From contig JBCCSZ010000003.1 of assembly GCA_039199225.1 (NCBI GenBank), positions 1-62,621 on the forward strand: a stretch of DNA of 62,621 bases, in the 5' to 3' direction. The notes beneath the pieces are model-generated. The model saw only the letters and a list, made by a program, of their open reading frames with translations, searched no databases and was not told the origin of the DNA. Both the position numbers and the translations under genes were made by a program. Shown one piece after another: positions 42,280 to 50,880 of this stretch (position 1 is the first letter of the stretch; the number at the start of each line of letters is the position of its first letter). Source of the DNA: JBCCSZ01 sp039199225 (GTDB lineage Bacteria; Bacteroidota; Bacteroidia; Chitinophagales; Saprospiraceae).

Positions 42280-44535
42280 TTATTTAACCACGACAAACTT
42301 ATCGACCAACTGTTGGTCTTTTGCTTGCATGCGGATGAAATAATATCCGGCTGGTACATCATTTACATTGATCTCTGTTTCTTGGCGGCCGCTTCCAGCA
42401 TTGAACTGCTGCAGTTGCCATACCTTTCCGTTGATGTCGATAACGGTCAACTGTACGTGGCTGGCTTCAGCAAGTTGGAAAGTTACATTGAGCTGATCGC
42501 TGGTCGGATTCGGGAAGAGTCGCATATCCGAAATGGCCTCTGTCGCTTCCTCCATCTGGCCACGGCTGCTTACATCATTGTTGCTGGCATCTGGCAGGAT
42601 TTCCTCTCCGCCGCTACCTCTAGCTGCCAACTTACAACCTTCTATGCTCACATCGTCGATGTACACATAGTCGGAGTTGGCCGAAGCATCACAGCGGAAG
42701 CGCAAACGGGTGTTGGCCGAAAAGGGGCCGGAGATGACCACCTCGTCGAAATTGCGCTGGTTGTTGCTAAATTCTCCACCCAGGTTCCATTCTTCTACCG
42801 TAGTGTAAGAGCTGCCTCCATTGGTGGAAACTTGCAGCCAGAAATCTTCGCTGCCTTCGAACAGGCGAACCAAATAGGAGAAGCTAACGGTCAGTTCTTC
42901 GTAGCTTGTTAGATTGAGATTGTCTGTCGTCATAACAGAGGTATTCGTATTGTCCCTCAAACGGACGCAGTACGAACCGCTATTGGCATAGGCTCTGTCG
43001 TTGAAGCTGCGACGGCAATCGGAGCCACCATCGTTCCACAGGCCAAAGCCACCCTCGAAATCGTTGAAGTCGAGCGTTGTATAGATGCAATTGCCCGTCG
43101 GTGTGCAAGGCGGACAGTCCGGACCACCACAGTCAACGCCTGTCTCCTGGCCATTCTGGATGCCGTCTGTACAGCTCGGCTGTGGACCGCTGCCCAGGCA
43201 GAAGTTGGTCGTTTCATTGAAGGTGAAGGCACCGCCGGAAGCAAGGGTGTTGCCACTGTCATCTGTGACCGCATAAGAACCGTTGCCATAAGCGCAGCAA
43301 ATACCGTCTCCATAGGAATCGAATATGGTGAAATCGTAGCAGGCATTTGACAGGCAGTACGTCTCGGTGAAGGTGTCGCCATTGCCGAAGCTGCCATAGT
43401 TGGAGCCGGAAGCAACGACGGTACCACCTGCGTCTGTGATTTGCCAACTCGTCTCAGAGGCATATTGATCGAAGGTGATGCGGACCGTCACATTTGTACC
43501 GGCGCAAGGACATGGGGGGCAATCCGGCCCACCGCAATCGATGCCTGTTTCCTGGCCATTCTGGATGCCATCTGTACAGCTCGACGGAGGCGGAGGCGTT
43601 CCGCAAGCGGTAGAGTTCAACAGGTTGGCTCTGAAGCCACCCGGAGAAAACAATGCTTGCATTCTGTTCTTCTGACCAAGTGTGTAAAGGTTCATGCAAG
43701 CGTCGTCGGAGTAGTCCATGTAATTCTCCACCATATCGGTAGAACCACAGGAAACATGGCCCGTGGCACAGCCATAATTGGGGGCATCGGAAGTAGGTGT
43801 ATCCGATACGAAATCGTCTACACTGCAGCCGCCATCTCCCCAGATGTGACGGAGGTTGAGCCAGTGACCCACCTCGTGCGTAGCCGTCCGGCCCAGGTCG
43901 AAAGGAGCAGTTGCCGTACCGATGTTGCCAACGTACTGGTAGTCTACCACGATGCCATCTGTTGCTGGGTTGCCACCCGGAAACTGCGCATAACCCAGAA
44001 TGCCGCCGCTAATGTCACAAACCCAAAAATTCATGTAGTCGGCAGTCGGCCAAGCATCGCGACCACCAGAAGAGGTAAACTTCATTTGGTCATTGGTTCC
44101 AAAGGAGGTGCGGCTGGTTGAGGTGCGGGTAATCCCGTTGGTAGCATTGCCATTGGGATCAACGGTCGCCAGGCAAAATTCGATTTCGGTATCTGCAGCC
44201 TGCGACCATTGGTTGGTTTGGTCGGCGTTGAGTCGTCGAAAATCGTCTGTCAGAATGGCGATTTGCGACTGAATTTGTGCATCGCTGATGTTTTCGGTTG
44301 CATTGTTGTAAATAACGTGTACAACGACAGGGATGGTGACGACCATACGGCTGGAATTCCCGTTGAAACGCATCGAGTGGGCTTCGATGCTCCTCATCTT
44401 TTTGGCCATTTTGGGATCTTGCTGCAGCTGTTCTTCGAGGTGGTGCATAGAGCCGCAGTTGCGTTTTTGAGCATAGGTTGTCAGGCTGCTACCCAGAACG
44501 AATAGAAGTAGACATAACAAATCATACGTTCTCAT
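42280..44535 (-). CDS. Secreted M43 (pappalysin-type) metalloprotease with T9SS tail
   Basis: The 751-residue protein starts with a signal peptide (to about residue 22, TTYAQ). The catalytic domain has the zinc motif HEVGHWLNLRH (His220, Glu221, His224, His230) and the Met-turn region NYMDYSDDACMN, typical of cytophagalysin/ulilysin-like M43 enzymes. Behind it come two copies of a cysteine-rich module (CTDGIQNGQETG.DCGGPDCPPC) separated by a beta-rich domain, then another domain (SYEELTVSFSYLVR...) and a type A T9SS tail (LFPNPTSDQ to VDKFVVVK). It should be released or surface-bound and digest protein outside the cell. A TTG at 44538 precedes the chosen ATG. Confidence 0.93.
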   Translation of the reverse strand: MRTYDLLCLLLFVLGSSLTTYAQKRNCGSMHHLEEQLQQDPKMAKKMRSIEAHSMRFNGNSSRMVVTIPVVVHVIYNNATENISDAQIQSQIAILTDDFRRLNADQTNQWSQAADTEIEFCLATVDPNGNATNGITRTSTSRTSFGTNDQMKFTSSGGRDAWPTADYMNFWVCDISGGILGYAQFPGGNPATDGIVVDYQYVGNIGTATAPFDLGRTATHEVGHWLNLRHIWGDGGCSVDDFVSDTPTSDAPNYGCATGHVSCGSTDMVENYMDYSDDACMNLYTLGQKNRMQALFSPGGFRANLLNSTACGTPPPPSSCTDGIQNGQETGIDCGGPDCPPCPCAGTNVTVRITFDQYASETSWQITDAGGTVVASGSNYGSFGNGDTFTETYCLSNACYDFTIFDSYGDGICCAYGNGSYAVTDDSGNTLASGGAFTFNETTNFCLGSGPQPSCTDGIQNGQETGVDCGGPDCPPCTPTGNCIYTTLDFNDFEGGFGLWNDGGSDCRRSFNDRAYANSGSYCVRLRDNTNTSVMTTDNLNLTSYEELTVSFSYLVRLFEGSEDFWLQVSTNGGSSYTTVEEWNLGGEFSNNQRNFDEVVISGPFSANTRLRFRCDASANSDYVYIDDVSIEGCKLAARGSGGEEILPDASNNDVSSRGQMEEATEAISDMRLFPNPTSDQLNVTFQLAEASHVQLTVIDINGKVWQLQQFNAGSGRQETEINVNDVPAGYYFIRMQAKDQQLVDKFVVVK

Positions 44536-44796
44536 CAAATAATTTTGTTTTGGTGAATAAATGCGTTTTATACGATTGAATACAAATAACTCTCTTGGGG
44601 ATCGTAGAAGAATCTACCTCCCAATGAGTACGATTTTACACTTTGAGGATTGAGGGTAATGCGGTCTGTTAGATTGGCAATTTTAGATAAGTCAAGAACG
44701 TAAATGTAAGATAGGCAAATTTTGTAATTACGAAAAGAATTACATATAAATTTAAATTATAAAATGTAAAAACTACTTAAGGCCAGAGGTAATGTG

Positions 44797-46305
44797 TCAT
44801 TCATCCTCTGTGTGGCTAATAATATTCTGCAGCTTTTGTTCCAGGGATTGTTTCCACTTGTTGTAGGTGTAGCGGTATTGCGATTTGAGGTATTTATTCG
44901 GTGTGATTTCCCCAATTTTTTCCAGTCCCGTAAAGGCATTGTCAAAGGTGAAATGTCCCATGCCGACGCCAGCTCCTCTGGCTGCGCCCTGTGCGCCATC
45001 GGTGTTGTACAGTTCAATGGAAACATTGGCAACGGAGGCGAGTGCTTCCCGGAAAATATCGCTGAGAAATAGGTTGGCATGGCCTGCTCGAATGACGTTG
45101 GGTTCCATGCCCATTTCCTGCATGACTTCCAGACCGTATTTCAGGGAGTAGACAATGCCTTCCAACATACCCCGGAAGAGGTGGGCGTTGGAGTGAATAT
45201 TGAAATTGATGTTGTCAAAATGGCTACCGATGTTGCGATCCTGCAGCATGCGCTCCGCGCCATTGCCGAAAGGAAAAACTTTCAAACCGTTGGCGCCGAT
45301 GGGTGCTTGAGCAGCAAGGGAATTCATCCGCTCGTATTCGAGATGACCAAAATTGCGCTTGGCCCAGCTGTATAAAATACCACTTCCATTGATACACAAA
45401 AGAATACCCAGGCTGTTTTTCTGCTTGGTGTAATTGACATGTGCAAAGGTATTGACCCTGGATTCAGGATCGTACTTGGTTTCATTGCTCACCCCATAAA
45501 CAACACCCGAGGTACCGGCAGTAGCTGCTATTTCCCCGGCATTGAGTACATTCAAGCTGAAGGCATTGTTGGGTTGGTCGCCCGCTCTGTAACAGATGGG
45601 AATCCCCGCCGGAAGATCCAACTCCTTGGCGGCAGTGGCCGAAAGCTGGCCTTGTTCTGAAAAGGTAGGGACAATATTCGGAATCAATCTTTGGTCGAAG
45701 TCGAAGTGTTTTAAAAGATCATCAGAGACTTTTTGCTCTTTAAAATCCCACAAAATACCTTCCGATAAACCACTGATGGTGCTGTGTACTTCACCGGACA
45801 GTTTCATGGCAATGTAATCGCCCGGCAAAAGGATTTTACGGACTTTTTCGTAGATGAAAGGCTCGTTTTCTTGTACCCATTTCAGCTTGGAAGCGGTAAA
45901 GTTGCCTGGCGAGTTGAGCAAGTGCGACAAGCACTTTTCTTTGCCCAATCGTTCGAGTGCCTCCCGCCCAATGTCCACCGCTCGGCTGTCGCACCATATG
46001 ATGGACGGCCGCAGGACCCTCTGATCTCGGTCTATCAGTACCAAACCATGCATCTGATAAGCAATGCCGATGGATTTGATGGCGCTCTTATCAATATTGC
46101 CAGCCTTAGTCAACAGCTCCTTGGTTGCCATGCGCAGCGCCTCCCACCAGGTTTCCGGATGTTGCTCTGCCCAGCCAGCTTTTTTGGCCACGATGTTCAT
46201 TTCCATCTTGGGATAATGAGCCACAGCTATACTTTTGCCACTATGACCGTCCAATAGGGCGGCTTTTACCGAAGAACTTCCAATGTCGTAACCTAGTAAG
46301 AGCAT
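44797..46305 (-). CDS. FGGY-family carbohydrate kinase (xylulokinase-like)
   Basis: The 502-residue cytoplasmic kinase has the actin-like ATPase fold. The phosphate-1 motif is YDIGSSSVKAALLD, the substrate side has YQMHGLVLID, and the adenosine/catalytic region shows RAGDQPNNAF with the probable catalytic Asp and ATAGTSGVV. Among FGGY kinases it looks most like xylulokinase, but the sugar cannot be fixed from sequence, and no isomerase gene lies next to it. ATG 46305 is the family start. On the minus strand TACTTTTG (46487-46480) upstream matches the TANNTTTG core. Confidence 0.88.
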   Translation of the reverse strand: MLLLGYDIGSSSVKAALLDGHSGKSIAVAHYPKMEMNIVAKKAGWAEQHPETWWEALRMATKELLTKAGNIDKSAIKSIGIAYQMHGLVLIDRDQRVLRPSIIWCDSRAVDIGREALERLGKEKCLSHLLNSPGNFTASKLKWVQENEPFIYEKVRKILLPGDYIAMKLSGEVHSTISGLSEGILWDFKEQKVSDDLLKHFDFDQRLIPNIVPTFSEQGQLSATAAKELDLPAGIPICYRAGDQPNNAFSLNVLNAGEIAATAGTSGVVYGVSNETKYDPESRVNTFAHVNYTKQKNSLGILLCINGSGILYSWAKRNFGHLEYERMNSLAAQAPIGANGLKVFPFGNGAERMLQDRNIGSHFDNINFNIHSNAHLFRGMLEGIVYSLKYGLEVMQEMGMEPNVIRAGHANLFLSDIFREALASVANVSIELYNTDGAQGAARGAGVGMGHFTFDNAFTGLEKIGEITPNKYLKSQYRYTYNKWKQSLEQKLQNIISHTEDE

Positions 46306-46535
46306 GATTGTTAATTTAATTCAAGTTGCGATTTCTGTCTAAAAAAGTTGTGCCAGCATTCCAAAGGAAGCCTTGCACTCCAATATTTGCCTAGATGTTA
46401 TGAATTTCTATCCACCCACCCACTGATGGGCAGGAATTTTCCTCAAATCTTTTCATTCACCACAACTTAGGTTAATTTGCAAAAGTAATATGATTGACAG
46501 ATCGCTAAAATAAAAAACCTCTTCTAAAATATATC

Positions 46536-48080
46536 ATGCGCTTTCTAAAGATTCTTTTGGGGCTTCTTCTAATATTGGCCATTCTCATTTTGAGCTGGCT
46601 GGTGTGGCACTTTCGGGATCGGCACCGCGGCTATGATGCAAGCCTGTCTGTCCCCGCTCAGGAAGCAGGTTCACTGAAGGTGGGTTTTGCTGCCGTACCC
46701 ATCAGCCCAACGGTCACAGATGTCTGGACGGATGTGGATGGAGACGCGCGCTACGTTCCAGAAAATGGTGATCGCTATGAGGATCGAAATAACAATGGTC
46801 GCTTTGATCCGGTCTGGATGGCAGGTTTTCAAAACCGACGGCCTGCCACAGGCGTACACGATCCGCTTTGGGCCAGAACAATGGTCATTGATGATGGGCG
46901 AACCCGGATTGCACTGGTCTCGCTGGATGTCATTGGATTTATGAGCGACGATGTTATTGATGTGCGCAAGCAACTGCCAGCCGTTCTGGGGGTCGATTAT
47001 ACGAGTATCAGCAGTACACATACCCATGAAGGTCCCGATTTGTTGGGGATGTGGGGAAGTAGTGATTACAGCAGTGGCGTCGATAAGCGCTATTTGAAGT
47101 ATGTCAAATCACAAACCGCTCAATCCATCGCCTTGGCGGTTCAAGGCTTGAGAAGGGCGCGTTTGCGGATGGCACAAGATGCGGAGGGGGCTGCTTATTT
47201 GGTCGAAGATACCCGCCAGCCCCAGGTTTTGGACCCCGGGCTTCGCATGATCCAAGCCTTGGATTACGAAAGCGGTCAAACCATCGGCACCCTCGTTGCC
47301 TGGGCCAATCATCCCGAGACGCTGTGGAATAAAAACCTGGAGATCACGTCAGACTTCCCGCACTATCTGCGAGAAGGCATCGAAAAGGGTGTCTACATCG
47401 GCGATTCCCTGGTCAGAGCGGGCTTGGGGGGCATTGCAGTCTACCTCAATGGTGCCATCGGAGGTTTGATGACGACCTCTCCGGAGATGGGCATTCCATC
47501 CATCGCAGGTGATACGCTTTACAAAGTACCTTCTTTTGACAAGGCGGCCGCCCAAGGCCAGCAGTTGGCTTTGCTCGCCTTGGATGCGTTGGAAGGAGGA
47601 GAAGCCGTAGAAATTTCGGAAGCGGACATTCGACTCAACGTACGTTCCATAGAACTGCCCATCGACAATGAGCTCTACCAGCTGGCAGCAGCTACTGGTC
47701 TTATCGACCGCGGGCAGGTAGGTTGGATGAAAGTGCGCAGCGAAGTGGCCTACTGGACGCTGGGGCCGGCCAGCTTTTTGCACCAACCGGGTGAGCTGTA
47801 TCCGGAGATCGCCAATGGCGGTGTGGCTACGCCCAACGGTAGCGACTTTGGGGGCTTACCCAAAGAAAGCCCGCCCATTCGAAACCAAATGGAGGGGCAA
47901 TTCCGTTTCATCATTGGATTGTCGAACGATATGATCGGCTATGTCATTCCAAAGACCCAATGGGATGTATCGGCTCCTTTTACTTACGGAAATGGCAGTG
48001 CTCCCTACGGCGAAATTAATTCCTTGGGTCCCGAGACGGCGCCGATCCTCTACCGGGAAATGCAGGCCGTCCTCCGTTAG
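46536..48080 (+). CDS. Neutral/alkaline ceramidase-like hydrolase, membrane anchored
   Basis: The 514-residue protein has an N-terminal hydrophobic anchor (LKILLGLLLILAILILSWLVW) and then a domain resembling the N-terminal catalytic part of neutral ceramidases. VGFAAVPISP, the metal-binding SSTHTHEGPD, VAWANHPETL and YLNGAIGGLM occur in the expected order. Ceramidases hydrolyse sphingolipid amides; sphingolipids occur in Bacteroidota, but the substrate here is only inferred. An unusual acidic insert near residues 68-95 (DVDGDARYV, DRNNNGRFDP) resembles EF-hand-like calcium loops. The C-terminal beta domain of true ceramidases seems to be missing. Confidence 0.75.
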   Translation: MRFLKILLGLLLILAILILSWLVWHFRDRHRGYDASLSVPAQEAGSLKVGFAAVPISPTVTDVWTDVDGDARYVPENGDRYEDRNNNGRFDPVWMAGFQNRRPATGVHDPLWARTMVIDDGRTRIALVSLDVIGFMSDDVIDVRKQLPAVLGVDYTSISSTHTHEGPDLLGMWGSSDYSSGVDKRYLKYVKSQTAQSIALAVQGLRRARLRMAQDAEGAAYLVEDTRQPQVLDPGLRMIQALDYESGQTIGTLVAWANHPETLWNKNLEITSDFPHYLREGIEKGVYIGDSLVRAGLGGIAVYLNGAIGGLMTTSPEMGIPSIAGDTLYKVPSFDKAAAQGQQLALLALDALEGGEAVEISEADIRLNVRSIELPIDNELYQLAAATGLIDRGQVGWMKVRSEVAYWTLGPASFLHQPGELYPEIANGGVATPNGSDFGGLPKESPPIRNQMEGQFRFIIGLSNDMIGYVIPKTQWDVSAPFTYGNGSAPYGEINSLGPETAPILYREMQAVLR

Positions 48081-48160
48081 AGTTGAAAGAGCCTTTACAT
48101 ACATGGCATAAAGCTTTTTTCTGCTCTGATTGGAGCAAAGCTGTTGAATAAAACAAGCGA

Positions 48161-49012
48161 ATGATGTACTTACCTTACGCAAATATCAATGGTGAATTGG
48201 TAGACCGAGCTTCGGCCAGTCTCCAAATTACCGACCTGGCCCTGTTGCGTGGCTATGGCATTTTTGATTTCCTGCGCATCCGGCACGGAAAAGCTACCTT
48301 TTTGGAAGACCATTTGGATCGCTTTTTCCAATCGGCCATCAAAATGGAGCTGGATATGCCCGTTTCCAAAGAGGTGCTAAAGGAGCGATTGGCAGATTTA
48401 CAACAGGCCAACCAAGCAGAACATGCGAGCCTTCGAATGCTGTTGACCGGCGGCTACTCAGACGACGGCTTTACACCTACCTCCTCCAATTTGATCTTGC
48501 TGATGCAGGAATTCCGGGGCTACCCTGGCTCGCTATTTGAACAGGGCATTCGTCTGATGCCTTATGAATACATCAGAGAACTGGCAGATGTAAAAACGAT
48601 TAACTACAGTGTCCCAATATTGCTCCGCAAGAAAATCAAGGAGGCTGGTGCAACAGATGTGTTGTATCACAAGGAAGGCATCATTTCGGAATCCTCTCGC
48701 GCCAACTTCTTTATAGTGACAGCAGACGGCAGCCTGGTGACGCCCCGGCAGAACATTCTCTTCGGCATTACCCGCAAACACCTCCTGAAAATTGCTCGAC
48801 AATTCTGTAAAGTAGTGGAACGACCCATCACAATGGAGGAGCTGAAAGGAGCTAGGGAAGCTTTCGTCAGCAGTTCTACCAAGGGGGCATTGGCAGTTGT
48901 TCAGGTGGGGGATACGGTCATCGGAAATGGCCATCCGGGTGCCATCACACAAAAGTTGAAAGCCCTATTCGAAGAATATGCATTAGCAGAAAGCTCCGCC
49001 TTTGTTTATTGA
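48161..49012 (+). CDS. Class IV PLP aminotransferase (branched-chain or D-amino acid type)
   Basis: The 283-residue fold-type IV enzyme has the cofactor lysine Lys145 in DVKTINYSVPI, the RGYGIFDFLRI segment near the N terminus and ISESSRANFFIV with the conserved Glu. Length fits the BCAT/DAAT/ADC-lyase family. The sequence does not say which substrate it uses. Two ATGs stand in tandem at 48161 and 48164. It starts 80 bases after the ceramidase-like gene, so co-transcription is possible. Confidence 0.87.
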   Translation: MMYLPYANINGELVDRASASLQITDLALLRGYGIFDFLRIRHGKATFLEDHLDRFFQSAIKMELDMPVSKEVLKERLADLQQANQAEHASLRMLLTGGYSDDGFTPTSSNLILLMQEFRGYPGSLFEQGIRLMPYEYIRELADVKTINYSVPILLRKKIKEAGATDVLYHKEGIISESSRANFFIVTADGSLVTPRQNILFGITRKHLLKIARQFCKVVERPITMEELKGAREAFVSSSTKGALAVVQVGDTVIGNGHPGAITQKLKALFEEYALAESSAFVY

Positions 49013-49213
49013 AAAGGCAACGCATGCGCTTTTTTCTTAAATTTGCAACGCATTTTGAAAAGAATGCATATCATTTAACCCAAATGAGGAGGAGCTGAAG
49101 ACCTTTCTCAGAAATGTTTACCAGGTTTTTCGGCGGAAACTGCCGGGAGAATATCGAAGTTGAGGCGTAGTTTGGCAAAGCTCTTGCAGCAGGAGAAGAA
49201 AGACTAGAATACT

Positions 49214-49828
49214 ATGAAACAATCACTATACACACTGGCAATTCTTCTCTTTGTTTTTTCCTGTGGGAAGCTACAAAAAGAACCGGAAGAAATCGGCTTC
49301 ATCCCCGTTGAGGTAGATGTAGAGGAGCGCGAAAGCTCTTCGATAGGCGAAATTATTGACAGCCTCCACGGCGTACCAGTTTACTACAATGGATACGATA
49401 TTTTGCATACGGTCGGGCGACACAAAAGTGCGGATGGTTACAATTATGGGCTGAAATGGCAGTGTGTGGAGTTTGTGAAGCGCTACTACTTTGACCACCT
49501 CAACCACCGGATGCCCAACACCTGGGGGCATGCCCGCGACTTTTTCAACCTCTATCTGACCAATGGCGTTTACAATGCCGACCGAGCGCTTTTTCAGTGG
49601 CGCAATGGCAGCGAACGCAAACCGCGCATCAACGACATCCTCGTTTTTGGCGGAGATCGATACGGTCATGTGGCTATTATCAGCAAAGTCGGTAGGGATT
49701 CCATTGAAATAACCCAGCAAAATGTTGGTAAGAAAAGTCGATCTGACCTGAAATTGACCTGGCGCAACGACCGTTGGTATGTGCGCCACTCAAAGGTGCT
49801 GGGTTGGCTGAGCCGCTCCAAAGAGTAA
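49214..49828 (+). CDS. CHAP-domain lipoprotein (putative peptidoglycan amidase/endopeptidase)
   Basis: The 204-residue protein has a lipoprotein signal (LLFVFSC with lipid Cys17). A CHAP/NlpC-like cysteine hydrolase domain follows: Cys84 in KWQCVEFVKRYY, His152 in RYGHVAII and Asn170 or a nearby acid as third member. It probably cuts peptide crosslinks of peptidoglycan from the outer membrane or periplasm. The next gene starts 11 bases later, so it is likely co-transcribed with the glycosyltransferase. Confidence 0.85.
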   Translation: MKQSLYTLAILLFVFSCGKLQKEPEEIGFIPVEVDVEERESSSIGEIIDSLHGVPVYYNGYDILHTVGRHKSADGYNYGLKWQCVEFVKRYYFDHLNHRMPNTWGHARDFFNLYLTNGVYNADRALFQWRNGSERKPRINDILVFGGDRYGHVAIISKVGRDSIEITQQNVGKKSRSDLKLTWRNDRWYVRHSKVLGWLSRSKE

Positions 49829-49838
49829 TTGGACATAT

Positions 49839-50735
49839 ATGCCTAACGACATTTCTTCCTCCATCCAGCAGCAGCAAGGGCCTCTGCCATTGGATGCTCG
49901 TTTTTCCATCCTCATTCCATCTTGGAATAATTTACCTTACCTAAAACTTTGTGTGGAAAGCATCCGCCGTCACTCGCATTTTCCACATCAGATCATTGTC
50001 CACATCAACCAAGGGACAGACGGCAGCCTCGATTGGGTACGGCAAGAGCAAATGGCCCATACCTATTCGGCGGCGAATGTTGGGGTTTGCCATGCCTTGA
50101 ATGCGGCCCGAGAGCTGGTACAGACCAACTTCCTACTCTTTTTGAACGATGATATGTTCTGCTGTCCAGACTGGGACCTGCCCCTCTGGCAAGCGATCCA
50201 ACGTCAGCCTGATGAGCGCTATTTTCTATCGTCGACCATGATTGAGCCTTATGCTTCTGGCAACCCTGCCGTTCTGGCGCCCTACGATTTTGGGAGGCAG
50301 CCCGATGATTTTCGAGAGGCAGATTTGCTCCGTGCCTTGCCGAACATGCCAAAAGCAGATTGGAGTGGCGCTTCCTGGCCACCTAACCTAGTACCCTTGA
50401 GCCTCTGGGACCAAGTGGGGGGCTACAGTGTCGAGTACAGCCCAGGTTTTTATTCCGATCCGGACTTTTCGCGCAAGCTGTGGGAAATAGGCGTGCGGCG
50501 CTTCATAGGGCTGGGGGAGAGCCGGGTGTATCACTTTGGTCGAAAATCCACGGTTCGCATCCCAAAGGGCAAGGGCAAACGGCTTTTTGTCCGCAAGTGG
50601 GGGGTGACGCCCGCTGACTTTTATCGCTACTATTTGCGAATGGGCGCTTCCTGGCAAGGCAGCCTAGAAGAGCCGAAACCTACCTGGGCCTTTCGGTGGG
50701 CCAAGTGGAAGGGCTGGCTGAAAGGATTCCGGTAA
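49839..50735 (+). CDS. Family 2 glycosyltransferase
   Basis: The 298-residue GT-A enzyme opens its domain with FSILIPSWNNLPYLKLCVESI and has the nucleotide-sugar/metal motif LFLNDDM. A C-terminal amphipathic, Trp/Lys-rich end (FRWAKWKGWLKGF) could bind membranes. The acceptor is unknown. It follows the CHAP gene by 11 bases. No other envelope polysaccharide genes are adjacent. Confidence 0.85.
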   Translation: MPNDISSSIQQQQGPLPLDARFSILIPSWNNLPYLKLCVESIRRHSHFPHQIIVHINQGTDGSLDWVRQEQMAHTYSAANVGVCHALNAARELVQTNFLLFLNDDMFCCPDWDLPLWQAIQRQPDERYFLSSTMIEPYASGNPAVLAPYDFGRQPDDFREADLLRALPNMPKADWSGASWPPNLVPLSLWDQVGGYSVEYSPGFYSDPDFSRKLWEIGVRRFIGLGESRVYHFGRKSTVRIPKGKGKRLFVRKWGVTPADFYRYYLRMGASWQGSLEEPKPTWAFRWAKWKGWLKGFR

Positions 50736-50880
50736 CCGCATGCTCACCAACCTTTAAGTTGTATTGTTAGGTACAGCTGGCCAACAGAAAGCGCCAATTA
50801 ATTCAGGGAAAGCGTTTTGATTTTGTTAGTAGAGCCTAATATTTTCTCTATCTTGGCCCATAAATCAGAGAGTAGGTACA

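Noticed and set aside
43441..44121. 226-residue ORF antisense to the M43 protease
   Set aside because: Shadow of the protease gene; low-complexity Arg/Val/Gly content.
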